Assembly (NCBI RefSeq): GCF_014306135.1
Contig: NZ_JACRWD010000003.1
Location: 1-64,000 of the forward strand
Length of the DNA: 64,000 nucleotides
Reading direction: 5' to 3'
From: Paraclostridium hominis
GTDB lineage: Bacteria > Bacillota > Clostridia > Peptostreptococcales > Peptostreptococcaceae
Part shown: positions 26,564-35,447 of the stretch, in pieces
Numbering within the stretch: position 1 is the stretch's first letter
How the letters are laid out: each line of letters opens with the position of its first letter
The notes under the pieces: generated by a model
Told to the model about the DNA's origin: nothing
The model's database searches: none
What the model saw: the letters and a program-made list of their open reading frames with translations, nothing else
Made by a program: the position numbers and the translations under genes

Positions 26564-27421
26564 ATGAGTAAGATAGGATTAATATTAGAAGGTGGCGGTA
26601 TGAGGGGAATATATACTGCTGGAGTGTTAGATTTTCTTATAGAAAAAAATATAGAAGTAGATATAACAATTGGAGTGTCAGCTGGAAGCTGTCATGCTTC
26701 TTCTTATATATCGAAACAATATAAAAGAGCATTCAATGCTACTATCGACTATATAAATGATAAAAAATATTTAAGCTTTGGTAATTTAATTAAAACAGGC
26801 TCAATATTTGGTATGGATTTTATATTTAATACAATTCCTAATGAATTAAATATTTATGATTATGATGCTTTTAGTAAATCTAAAACTAAATTTGTAGTAG
26901 TTGCTACAAATTGTGAAACAGGCAAACCTGAATATTTTGAACTTACAGATTTAAATAAAGAAATTATTTATATGCAAGCATCTTGTTCTATACCTGTGTT
27001 TGCAAATATAGTTGAAATTGATAATTATAAATTAGTTGATGGTGGAGTTACTGATTCAATTCCTATAGAATATGCTTTAAATCAAGGTTATAAAAAAAAT
27101 ATAGTTGTTTTAACAAGAGATATAACTTATAGAAAAGGAAAACAAAAATTTATTTCTATTGTAAAAAGAAAGTATAAAAAGTATCCTAAACTTGTTAAAG
27201 CTATTGAGTCTAGACATATTAACTATAATAAAAGTCTTGATTTAGTAAATAAATTATCTCAAAGTGGCGACGTTCTTGTAATTAGACCGAAAAAACCTGT
27301 TAAAGTTAGTCAAATAGAAAAAAATATTGATAAGCTTACTGCATTATATAAAGATGGTTATAATGATGCAAAAGAACTATCTGATAAGATTTTAGATTTT
27401 ATAAATAAAGCTGAAAACTAA
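26564..27421 (+). CDS. Patatin-like phospholipase
   Basis: 285 residues, RssA/YlbK-like patatin fold. The oxyanion-hole motif GGGMRG (residues 11-15), nucleophile Ser39 in GVSAG, and the catalytic Asp159 in DGG are all present, forming the Ser-Asp dyad. No signal peptide, so it probably acts on cytoplasmic-side lipids or acyl esters. The start ATG follows AGAGAGG. Monocistronic, with a terminator beyond. Substrate unknown. Confidence 0.9.
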   Translation: MSKIGLILEGGGMRGIYTAGVLDFLIEKNIEVDITIGVSAGSCHASSYISKQYKRAFNATIDYINDKKYLSFGNLIKTGSIFGMDFIFNTIPNELNIYDYDAFSKSKTKFVVVATNCETGKPEYFELTDLNKEIIYMQASCSIPVFANIVEIDNYKLVDGGVTDSIPIEYALNQGYKKNIVVLTRDITYRKGKQKFISIVKRKYKKYPKLVKAIESRHINYNKSLDLVNKLSQSGDVLVIRPKKPVKVSQIEKNIDKLTALYKDGYNDAKELSDKILDFINKAEN

Positions 27422-27425
27422 AAAA

Positions 27426-27490
27426 GCCAGATAAAGATCTTATAGTGAATACAATGTTTATATGTATTTCTTATAAGATTTTTATCTAGC
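27426..27490 (+). terminator. Terminator between convergent patatin and chemoreceptor genes
   Basis: AGATAAAGATCTTATA (from 27429) pairs with TATAAGATTTTTATCT (to 27487), extended by GC/GC. Long stem with a large loop, flanked by A and T runs on both sides. Confidence 0.65.
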
Positions 27491-27529
27491 AATATATTTT
27501 TTTATATTAAATTAATTAAAGATTCTTAT

Positions 27530-29596
27530 CTAAAATTCTTCATTGTCAAATATCATCTTGCCATCAAAGTATTTAGCTCGTTCATCTTTTAAATTAAATT
27601 TCTCAAGAAGTTCTTTTAACATTTGTGCCTGACTTGATAACTCTTCACTTGCAGCAGCACTTTCTTCAGCAGTTGCTGAATTAGTTTGTACAACTACAGA
27701 TATTTGTTCAACTCCAATATTTATTTGATTGATATTTTGTGCTTGTTCATTACTTGCATCTGCAATTTCTTGTATAACTTCTGCTGACTTTTTAGCACCA
27801 TCAACAACTTCTTCAAGAGATTTTGCTGTTTCTGAAACAATTATAGTTCCATTTTCTATTGCTTTAAGTGATTTTTCAATTAACTCAGCTGTATCTTTTG
27901 CACTTTGTGCAGATTTTGCAGCAAGATTTCTAACTTCATCAGCAACAACAGCAAATCCTTTACCAGCTTCTCCTGCACGTGCTGCTTCTACAGCCGCATT
28001 AAGTGCTAAAATATTTGTTTGGAATGCTATATCATCAATATTTTTTATTATATTTCCAATTTCATTTGATGTATTGCTAATTTCATCCATTGCAGCAATC
28101 ATTTCTTGCATTTGCTCTTTTCCTTTATCCGTTGCAATACTTGAACTTACAGATATTTCTTTTGCTCTTTCAGCATTTTGTGCAGTTTCTTTTATTTGCA
28201 CTGAAATTTCATTTATAGTTGCTGAAAGTTCTTGAATTGAACTTGCTTGTTCTGTAGCACCTTGAGAAAGTACTTGAGCACCTTCTGCTAACTGATTTGA
28301 ACCGATTGCAACTTGTTCTCCAGAAGTATTTATTTGTTCTAAAGTACTATTTAAATCATTTACAATTTTATTTACAGCTATTAACATTGGCTCAAAATCA
28401 TTTACAAATAAATCACTTAATTTATCATCATCTACATCAATATCTAAATTACCATTGCTAATTTCAGTTAATATATTTGTTAATGTATTTATCATTTCCC
28501 TAAAATCATTAACTATTTTATTTGTTGCATCTGCTACTAGACCTATCTCATTTTCTTCATCTATAACTGGTAGTTCTGAGTTTAAATCGCCCTCAGCTAG
28601 TTTCTTTAATCGTTCACTACATTCCTTTAATGGATTTCCTATTTTACTAGCAAACTTTATTGCTCCAATAAATGCTACAACAGTAAATATTATAGATATT
28701 ACAGCTGTTATTGTAATTGAAGTATACATTTGTCCAAGGAAATCATCTTTATTTACCATTACACCTACACCCCAATTATGGCTATTTTTTACTGGAGCAT
28801 ATCCTAAAATCCAACCTTGTCCTTCTAAATCTACATTAGCATATCCTGTTTTTCCTGAAATAAGCTTTTCATCTGCTTGTGCAACGTCTTTTAAATCTGG
28901 ATTTGTTGCTGATTCTTTTATAGTATTTTCCTTACCAATAAGACTAGTATCCATATCAGCAATTGTTGTTCCTTCATTATCTATAAGGTAAGCATAACTA
29001 TTTTCACTTATTTTTATATTCTTAATAATTTCAGTTAAGAAATCTTTATCTGCATCAAAAGTTACAACCCCTACTATCTTACTGCCTTGTACTCCATTTT
29101 CCCAAATAGGTGCTGAAACTACAAGTGTAAGATTTCCTGTTACTTTACTAACAACAGGGCTACCCATATATGCCTTTCCTTGCATAGAAATTTTAAAATA
29201 ATCTCTACTAGAATAATCATTTCCACTAAATAAATCTTTACCATTTGCATCTATAATTTGACCTAATGATAATCCATATAGCTTTTCTTGTCTAGTTATT
29301 ATGCTTTTCTTTTCCTCTACACTTACCTTAGGATCTGAAATTTCCTTTATAATACCTGTTTGAATTGCTGCATTTTTTAGGTTTGTAATTTTTTGCGAAG
29401 CGGTTGCTGCTGCTTGTTTAGTTGTTTCTACTACTGTATTTGATAAAATAGTATTAGATGTTTTATAGTTTAAATAACTTGTAATTGCCCCTAAACATAA
29501 ACAACAAATAACTGAAAAACATACAATTATTAAAGTAAGTTGAGTTTTTATACTTTTAGTTTTGTCTTTACTTTTTTGTCTTAATTTAAATTTCAT
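27530..29596 (-). CDS. Methyl-accepting chemotaxis protein with dCache sensor
   Basis: 688-residue transmembrane receptor. Segment TM1 (about residues 20-42) is followed by an extracellular double-Cache domain of about 250 residues (contains DYSSRDYFKISMQGKAYMG, SAPIW), then TM2 near residue 305, a HAMP domain, and the cytoplasmic signalling hairpin with the invariant tip DDIAFQTNILALNAAVEAAR and AGKGFAVVADEVR. dCache domains usually bind amino acids or other small metabolites, but the ligand is not readable here. Expression is governed by a class I c-di-GMP riboswitch and terminator in the leader, tying chemotaxis to the motile/sessile switch. Confidence 0.95.
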   Translation of the reverse strand: MKFKLRQKSKDKTKSIKTQLTLIIVCFSVICCLCLGAITSYLNYKTSNTILSNTVVETTKQAAATASQKITNLKNAAIQTGIIKEISDPKVSVEEKKSIITRQEKLYGLSLGQIIDANGKDLFSGNDYSSRDYFKISMQGKAYMGSPVVSKVTGNLTLVVSAPIWENGVQGSKIVGVVTFDADKDFLTEIIKNIKISENSYAYLIDNEGTTIADMDTSLIGKENTIKESATNPDLKDVAQADEKLISGKTGYANVDLEGQGWILGYAPVKNSHNWGVGVMVNKDDFLGQMYTSITITAVISIIFTVVAFIGAIKFASKIGNPLKECSERLKKLAEGDLNSELPVIDEENEIGLVADATNKIVNDFREMINTLTNILTEISNGNLDIDVDDDKLSDLFVNDFEPMLIAVNKIVNDLNSTLEQINTSGEQVAIGSNQLAEGAQVLSQGATEQASSIQELSATINEISVQIKETAQNAERAKEISVSSSIATDKGKEQMQEMIAAMDEISNTSNEIGNIIKNIDDIAFQTNILALNAAVEAARAGEAGKGFAVVADEVRNLAAKSAQSAKDTAELIEKSLKAIENGTIIVSETAKSLEEVVDGAKKSAEVIQEIADASNEQAQNINQINIGVEQISVVVQTNSATAEESAAASEELSSQAQMLKELLEKFNLKDERAKYFDGKMIFDNEEF

Positions 29597-29785
29597 TTTT
29601 TTATCTCCCGTTATTATATCTTTATACGTTAATTTTTTATCATAATATTCAGCAAAATTAACACTTCAAGGCTTATTTATTTCTAGCCTAAATGTAAAGC
29701 TACTTATGTTTTGTGATTATCCATAATAAACCTCCTTAATTAAAGCCTTATAATTTTTAAAATCCACTTACATAACACAAAAATA

Positions 29786-29824
29786 AAAGAGCATCAACAT
29801 AGACCCGTCAACACTCTTCTTTTA
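29786..29824 (-). terminator. Riboswitch-associated terminator in the chemoreceptor leader
   Basis: On the minus strand AGAGTGTTGAC pairs completely (with G-U wobbles) with GTTGATGCTCT, flanked by AAAAG and TTTTATTTTT. It follows the c-di-GMP aptamer by about ten bases and precedes the gene by about 190 bases, so it must be bypassed for expression. Confidence 0.8.
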
Positions 29825-29832
29825 AAAGACAA

Positions 29833-29904
29833 TTTATGCAACTGGCTGACTTTTGAAAAAAGCCCCTATAGCTTTGCGTCGCCGAATCACTCCGGGTTTG
29901 CTAA
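29833..29904 (-). ncRNA. Class I cyclic-di-GMP riboswitch (GEMM-I) aptamer
   Basis: Minus-strand sequence contains the family core in order: GCAAACC, GGCGACGCAAAGC, GGGGCTT, and GTCAGCCAGTTGC closing the outer stem. GACGCAAAGC with the later GCCAGTTGC is diagnostic. A terminator follows directly, so binding of c-di-GMP should influence readthrough into the chemoreceptor gene; most such switches ahead of motility genes turn expression off when c-di-GMP is high. Confidence 0.9.
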
Positions 29905-30064
29905 TTAAATTAAATTTTATTTTAGATTTAAATACACATTCATATTAGCATAAATGTTATTTTTTGTAAATAATTTAAAACCTTTGCCTGTTACTTGAAA
30001 AATTTAATAGTAAAGCATTTTTAAATTATCATAAAAAAGTAAATCTGTAATATTGTTTAATATA

Positions 30065-30096
30065 AAAAGGTATTGATTTTACAATCAATACCTTTT
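30065..30096 (-). terminator. Terminator between selO and the chemoreceptor leader
   Basis: AAAAGGTATTGATT / AATCAATACCTTTT with a four-base loop. Located 130 bases beyond the selO stop on the minus strand. Confidence 0.75.
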
Positions 30097-30228
30097 CTTA
30101 GGTATCAATAATTGAAACAATTCATAAAAATAATCTCTACGATTAAATTTAGTATATATCTAAATAATTATTAACATAAGTTTTACACTTATAATTTTTA
30201 TCGAGAACACCTTAATTTACACAAAATC

Positions 30229-31701
30229 TTATGTCCCACAGAAAGTTCTATAAGGACAACTTGACGGTTTTGGTAACTGTGAATACTCTTCTTGATCTTT
30301 CGAGTGATCATATGGTCTTGAAATTACATCAAGAAGTTTTATAATTACACTAAAATCACCTTTATCCCCAGCTTCTATTGCTTCTTCTACTCTATGATTT
30401 CTTGGAATTACTGCTGGATTAGAATTTTTCATCAATTGGTGCACTTGTTCCTTTGATTGAGGTTGTCTTTTAAGTCTTTCTTGCCATAGCTTATACCAAC
30501 TATCAAATTCTTTACTACTAAACATACCTTTATCTTTATTTTTATCAAATGTTAAATTAATAAAAGTATTAGTGAAATCTTCACTATGTTTTTCCATTAT
30601 ACTAAGTAAATCTTCAATTATAGCTTTATCTTGTTCTTCTTCATTAAATAATCCAAGTTTTTTTCTCATATTAGATAACCAATTTAAATAATATAACTCA
30701 GAAAAATTAGAAATAGCATCTTGTGCTATTTTTATAGCATCTTCTTGATTTTCATGTAATAAAGGCAATAATGTTTCAGCAAATCTACATAAATTCCACT
30801 CAGCCATAATAGGTTGATTTTTATAAGCATATCGACCTGTAGTGTCAATTGAACTAAATACGGTATTTGGGTTGTAATTATCCATAAAAGCACACGGACC
30901 ATAATCAATAGTTTCTCCACTAATAGTCATATTGTCAGTATTCATAACACCATGAATAAATCCAACAGTTTGCCATTTAGCAACAAGAATAGCATGAGCT
31001 TTTATTACTTCTTTAAGTAAATTTAGATATTTATTATCATCGTCTTTTATATGTGGATAATGTCTTTTTATTGTATAATCAGCTAATTTTTTTACTTCAT
31101 CTACTCCTAAAAATCTTGCTGCATATTCAAATGTAGCAAATCTAATATGGCTAGAAGCTACACGAGTTAAAATTGCCCCTTCTTTTATACTTTCACGAAT
31201 TACAGATTCCCCAGTTTTAACTACTGCCAAACTACGAGTAGTTGGTATACCAAGACCATGCATAGCTTCACTTATTATATATTCACGAAGCATAGGTCCA
31301 AGCACTGCTCTTCCATCTCCTCCACGAGAGTATGGAGTTTTACCAGAACCTTTAAGCTGAATATCATATCTATCTTTTGACGGTGTTATTTGCTCACCTA
31401 TTAATAATGCTCTTCCATCCCCTAGCATTGTAAAGTGTCCAAACTGATGACCAGCATAAGCTTGAGCAATAAATGCTCCTTCTTCTATAGTTTCATTACC
31501 TGCAAGTATTGACACTCCATCATGACTTTTTAAAGCATCACTATTTAATCCAAGAGATTTAGCTAAGCTTTCATTTAAAATAACTAATTTCGGTGAGCTA
31601 ACTTTATTTAAATTAATTTTGCTATAAAATGCTTTGGGCAAGGTAATATAGCTATTGTCTAAGTTCCATCCCATCTTTATAATTTCTTTTTTATTAGTCA
31701 T
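30229..31701 (-). CDS. SelO / YdiU pseudokinase-fold AMPylator
   Basis: 490 residues, the compact form of the SelO family, whose members transfer AMP to protein targets, often in redox stress. Family signatures are abundant: YAGHQFGHFTMLGDGRA, LKGSGKTPYSRGGDGRAVL, GVMNTDNMTISGETIDYGP (metal-binding Asn and Asp), and the C-terminal PRNHRVEEAI. The C-terminus ends SSCPYRTFCGT, carrying cysteines where some relatives have selenocysteine. The ATG start follows AAGGAG. Monocistronic. Confidence 0.93.
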   Translation of the reverse strand: MTNKKEIIKMGWNLDNSYITLPKAFYSKINLNKVSSPKLVILNESLAKSLGLNSDALKSHDGVSILAGNETIEEGAFIAQAYAGHQFGHFTMLGDGRALLIGEQITPSKDRYDIQLKGSGKTPYSRGGDGRAVLGPMLREYIISEAMHGLGIPTTRSLAVVKTGESVIRESIKEGAILTRVASSHIRFATFEYAARFLGVDEVKKLADYTIKRHYPHIKDDDNKYLNLLKEVIKAHAILVAKWQTVGFIHGVMNTDNMTISGETIDYGPCAFMDNYNPNTVFSSIDTTGRYAYKNQPIMAEWNLCRFAETLLPLLHENQEDAIKIAQDAISNFSELYYLNWLSNMRKKLGLFNEEEQDKAIIEDLLSIMEKHSEDFTNTFINLTFDKNKDKGMFSSKEFDSWYKLWQERLKRQPQSKEQVHQLMKNSNPAVIPRNHRVEEAIEAGDKGDFSVIIKLLDVISRPYDHSKDQEEYSQLPKPSSCPYRTFCGT

Positions 31702-32028
31702 TTTTTCTCCTTATATATTCCATAATTTTAAGTGTGATGTTTCTACTCTTATTTAATATACCCTTGTTAACAATATAAAATAAGTTTATTTTTATTAAAA
31801 AACTTATTTATATTTAATTAATGTGCCAATTTTTTTATATAAAATATTGACCTTATTCTACTTATTAAATTTTAATTTTTTCTTTTAATTTTTACATTGC
31901 TGTAAAGCCTGTTATTTTCTTGTTTTTTATAATCATTTTTTATCTTTATTGCTATTTAAATTTTAAAATAGGACATCCTACTTCGGTGCTACAATATAAA
32001 TATCTAAATAAAAAAGGGGGATATCTAG
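31702..32028. other. Intergenic region between selO and the OPT transporter
   Basis: Very AT-rich divergent promoter region of 327 bases. I see no ORF, hairpin terminator or known riboswitch in it. The OPT gene has a strong AAAGGGGGA ribosome binding site at its 3' end. Confidence 0.6.
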
Positions 32029-33948
32029 ATGAATAAAAAATTGCCTAAAGGTGCATATGGGGGAGTATCTGGCAAAGATTATGTTCCTTATATAACCGAT
32101 AAATCAAAAACAGGTGGCAATATAGCAGTACTTATTATAGGTCTTGTATTGGCATCAGTATTTGCAGCTTCTACTGCATATTCAGGTATGAAAGCAGGAC
32201 TTACAGTTGCTGCCGGTATTCCTGGTGCAATAATAGGTTCAGCTTTTGTAAGTATGTTTGCAAAGCATAAAGGTATACTTGGTAAGAACTTAATTCAAGG
32301 TATGTCAAGTGGTGGAGAATCAGTTGCTAGTGGACTTATATTTGTATTACCTTCTGTTATTTTAATTGGTAGTCAAATTTCATTCATTGAAGGAGTTGCA
32401 GTTGGTGTTGGTGGTGTTTTATTTGGTATTGGTGTAGCATCACTTGTTCACAACTATTTAATCATTGAAGAACATGGTAAACTTGTTTATCCTGAATCAA
32501 TGGCTATATCTGAAACATTAGTTGCTTCAGATAGTGGTGGAGATTCTATAAAGTATATGGGTATTGGCTTTGGTATTGGTGGAATCATAACTGTTTTAAC
32601 TAGTTCATTTTTAAATTTAACAAATAATGTAATTAGCTTTATAGGTAGTAAAAGTTACAAATGGAAATTTGATATGGAGGTTAATCCTCTTTTATTAGGA
32701 ATTGGATTCATTGTTGGTATTGAAATTGCTTTAACAATGTTTGCTGGTTCTGTATTATCAGTATTTGGTATTACACCTTTAATAGGATACTTTACTGATT
32801 TAGCTAAAGACGGTGTTATGGTATGGAATGACCCTTCAATGCCAATAAATGAAATGACTGTTCAAGCAATATCTAGTAGTTATGTTAAATACATAGGCGC
32901 TGGTATGATGCTTTGCGGTGGTATAATAGGTGCTATAAAACTTATACCAACTATAATAGCTTCAGTAAAAGAAACAGCTAAAGCAAGAGCTACTGCTACT
33001 AAAGGTGATGGTTCTTCCGCTCAAATATTAATATTATTAGGTGGAATGGTTGTTGGATTTATAGCTTCATTTATAGTTTCTAATAGTTTTATGATGGCTA
33101 TAGTAGGTGCTATATTATCATTAGTATTATCTTTATTATTTGTTATAGTTGCTGGACGTTTAACAGGAACTATAGGAACATCTAATTTACCTGTATCTGG
33201 TATGACTATCGCATCTTTAGTTATAGTTACACTAATATTTGTTTTAATGGGATGGAAATCACCAGAAGATAATAAATCTTTACTTTTACTTGGTTCATTC
33301 ATAGTTGTTTCTATCGCAATAGCTGGTGGATACAGTCAATCTCAAAAAGTAACATATATAATAGGTGGTAGTAAAAATGAAATGCAACGCTATTTTACAT
33401 TAGCAAGTATTGTTGGTGTTGTAGTTGTTGTTGGAACTATGATATTATTATCAGACCAACTTAGAATAACTGGTGATAACCCACCATTTGCACTACCTCA
33501 AGCTAACTTAATGTCAACATTAACATCAGGTATAATGTCAGGTGAATTACCTTGGGTTATGATTATAGTTGGAGTATTTATGGCAGTTGTTTTATACTTA
33601 TTAAATTTACCTATAATGACTATTGCTATAGGATTTTATTTACCAGTTGCGACAACTTCTATAATATTAGTTGGAGCATTAATTCGTGTATTAGTTGAAA
33701 AAACTGCTAAAAATGATAAAGAAAAAGAAGTTAAAGTTTCTAATGGTATAAGTCTATCTTCTGGTTTAGTTGCTGGTGGATCTATACTTGGACTTATAGG
33801 AATAATATGTCAAGTTACAGGATTAGTTGGAGGTAATACACCTAGTGGCTTTGCCGCAGGTAATGGAATGGCTATAATCTTATTAGCTGTTTTAGTAATA
33901 CTGACTACTATACCTATTGTTAAATCTAAGGTGAAACATAATGAATAA
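32029..33948 (+). CDS. OPT-family oligopeptide transporter
   Basis: 639 residues with about 15-16 membrane segments. The N-terminal AAGIPGAIIGSAFVSMF and ILGKNLIQGMSSGGESVASG segments and the inverted repeat near residue 470-620 (DNPPFALPQANLMSTLTSGIMSG) are typical of the prokaryotic OPT branch, which imports di- to tetrapeptides or metal-chelate compounds with protons. The start follows AAAGGGGGA. It overlaps a PqqD-like gene by eight bases, so the pair is coupled. Actual substrate cannot be read from the sequence. Confidence 0.92.
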   Translation: MNKKLPKGAYGGVSGKDYVPYITDKSKTGGNIAVLIIGLVLASVFAASTAYSGMKAGLTVAAGIPGAIIGSAFVSMFAKHKGILGKNLIQGMSSGGESVASGLIFVLPSVILIGSQISFIEGVAVGVGGVLFGIGVASLVHNYLIIEEHGKLVYPESMAISETLVASDSGGDSIKYMGIGFGIGGIITVLTSSFLNLTNNVISFIGSKSYKWKFDMEVNPLLLGIGFIVGIEIALTMFAGSVLSVFGITPLIGYFTDLAKDGVMVWNDPSMPINEMTVQAISSSYVKYIGAGMMLCGGIIGAIKLIPTIIASVKETAKARATATKGDGSSAQILILLGGMVVGFIASFIVSNSFMMAIVGAILSLVLSLLFVIVAGRLTGTIGTSNLPVSGMTIASLVIVTLIFVLMGWKSPEDNKSLLLLGSFIVVSIAIAGGYSQSQKVTYIIGGSKNEMQRYFTLASIVGVVVVVGTMILLSDQLRITGDNPPFALPQANLMSTLTSGIMSGELPWVMIIVGVFMAVVLYLLNLPIMTIAIGFYLPVATTSIILVGALIRVLVEKTAKNDKEKEVKVSNGISLSSGLVAGGSILGLIGIICQVTGLVGGNTPSGFAAGNGMAIILLAVLVILTTIPIVKSKVKHNE

Positions 33949-34279
33949 TACTGATGTTTTAAATTTAGTTTTTAAAATTAATGATAAAGTAAATTTTGAA
34001 GTTAATAATGATTTAGTTACTATAATCGAAAGGCAAGATCATTTTATACAGAAGTTTTTTAGGAAGTTAAAGTTTAAAATTCCTATGTATAAAAAAATTG
34101 AACTTGATAAGTACAGTAGCTTTGTGTTTTTACAAATAGATGGTAAAAAAACTGTTGAGGACATAGGTTGTAGTTTAGAAAATACTTACGGTGAGGATTC
34201 TCATCCTCTTTATGAAAGATTATTAGTTTTTTTAAATCATATCGAGGTTAATTGTAAGTATATTGAAAAGGTAAGTTAA
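33941..34279 (+). CDS. PqqD-like small protein
   Basis: 112 residues with a PqqD/RRE-like winged-helix pattern: Tyr/Ser-rich beta strand ELDKYSSFVFLQIDGKKTVEDIGCSLENTYGED followed by a helical HPLYERLLVFLNHIE. In peptide-modifying pathways this fold binds a leader peptide, but stand-alone copies next to transporters also occur. It overlaps the OPT gene by eight bases, hence translated together. No precursor peptide or radical-SAM enzyme is in the window, so a peptide-binding accessory role for the transporter is only a possibility. Confidence 0.7.
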   Translation: MNNTDVLNLVFKINDKVNFEVNNDLVTIIERQDHFIQKFFRKLKFKIPMYKKIELDKYSSFVFLQIDGKKTVEDIGCSLENTYGEDSHPLYERLLVFLNHIEVNCKYIEKVS

Positions 34280-34306
34280 TGAGTTATTAAATTAATATTA
34301 AAATTT

Positions 34307-34342
34307 AAGGGATTATAACTATAATGTTATAGTCCCTTTTTT
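34307..34342 (+). terminator. Terminator of the OPT-PqqD operon
   Basis: AAGGGATTATAACT / GTTATAGTCCCTT with T-run; separates this operon from the nitroreductase gene. Confidence 0.8.
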
Positions 34343-34456
34343 AGTTTTTTAATAATAAATACTTAAAACATTTTTTAAACTACACCTTCTTATCTCATAT
34401 TTGTATATATGATATAATGAATATAAAAAATTATACATTTTAATAAGGAGACATCT

Positions 34457-35218
34457 ATGGATAAAATTGCACAAAACAGAGAATTTTTTAAAGCTGATTT
34501 CGAAATATTAAAGCAGATAAAAACGGATAAACAAAAAGGAATCCCTGCTCCAACTTTTCAAAAGGAGTATGATTCAAATTCTGATTTAATAGAATTACCT
34601 CCTATAAGCAAAGACATTTTAGTTAAACCTAACGTATTAGATTGTATAAATGATAGAAGAAGTATAAGAAAATATAGTGATGAAAAAATAAATTTATCTG
34701 AACTTTCATACTTACTTTGGGCTACTCAAGGAATACAAACTGTAAAAGATAAATCAAGCGCATTAAGAACAGTACCTTCTGCTGGTTGTACTCATCCTTT
34801 TGAAACATATTTAATAATAAATAATGTTGAAGGATTAGAGTGTGGAGTTTATAGATATTTACCACTAGAGCATAAACTTATATTTATGAAAACTTTAAAT
34901 AATATAGATGATGAAATAGATAAAGCAACTCCAAATCAACCTTTTGTTCAAAATTTTGTTTCTAAAAGTGCTGTTGTATTTGCTTGGAGCTGTATTCCAT
35001 ATAGAAGTGAACATAAATTTAGCATAACTGCTCATAAAAAAATACTTATAGATATTGGTCATGTTTGTCAAAATCTTTATATAGCATCAGAATCTCTTAA
35101 CTATGGAACTTGTGCTATTGGAATTTATGACCAAGATATAATTGATAATATGCTAAATTTAGATGGCGAAAATGAATTTGTAATTTATATGGCGTGTGTA
35201 GGAAAAAAATTAAAATAA
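34457..35218 (+). CDS. SagB/ThcOx-type nitroreductase
   Basis: 253 residues, FMN-binding nitroreductase fold of the SagB branch. Characteristic pieces: INDRRSIRKYSDEKINLSELSYLLWATQG (FMN phosphate site), RTVPSAGCTHPFETYLIIN, and the C-terminal LNYGTCAIGIYDQDIIDNML. In RiPP pathways such enzymes oxidise azolines, but free-standing homologues are common in clostridia as general oxidoreductases. It has its own promoter and terminator. No cyclodehydratase is nearby, so a RiPP role is not supported by this window. Confidence 0.85.
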   Translation: MDKIAQNREFFKADFEILKQIKTDKQKGIPAPTFQKEYDSNSDLIELPPISKDILVKPNVLDCINDRRSIRKYSDEKINLSELSYLLWATQGIQTVKDKSSALRTVPSAGCTHPFETYLIINNVEGLECGVYRYLPLEHKLIFMKTLNNIDDEIDKATPNQPFVQNFVSKSAVVFAWSCIPYRSEHKFSITAHKKILIDIGHVCQNLYIASESLNYGTCAIGIYDQDIIDNMLNLDGENEFVIYMACVGKKLK

Positions 35219-35265
35219 AGTTATTTAAATTTTAATATAAATACAATGATTTGTATTGTTTAAAT

Positions 35266-35308
35266 AAAAATCTCAAAAACATCTTATAAGACATTTTTGA
35301 GATTTTTT
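35266..35308 (+). terminator. Terminator of the nitroreductase gene
   Basis: AAATCTCAAAAA and TTTTTGAGATTT with inner TCTTATAAGA pairing and a T-run. Confidence 0.8.
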
Positions 35309-35447
35309 ACTTTAATTTATTTATCTATAATCCTATTTTCATCTATAATGTAAGTAGTTTTAACAACTCCAAACCCTACTTTTTTAATATAGTTTCTTTT
35401 CTTGCCATACATCATAAGTTTTTTTATCTCTAAATGAGCATGCTTAT

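Noticed and set aside
28455..28991. 178-codon open frame antisense to the chemoreceptor
   Set aside because: Shadow of the chemoreceptor reading frame in Ser/Thr-rich antisense; composition not protein-like.
34457..35218. RiPP azoline oxidase assignment for the SagB-like protein
   Set aside because: No cyclodehydratase, precursor peptide or leader protease nearby, and a terminator separates it from the PqqD-like gene.
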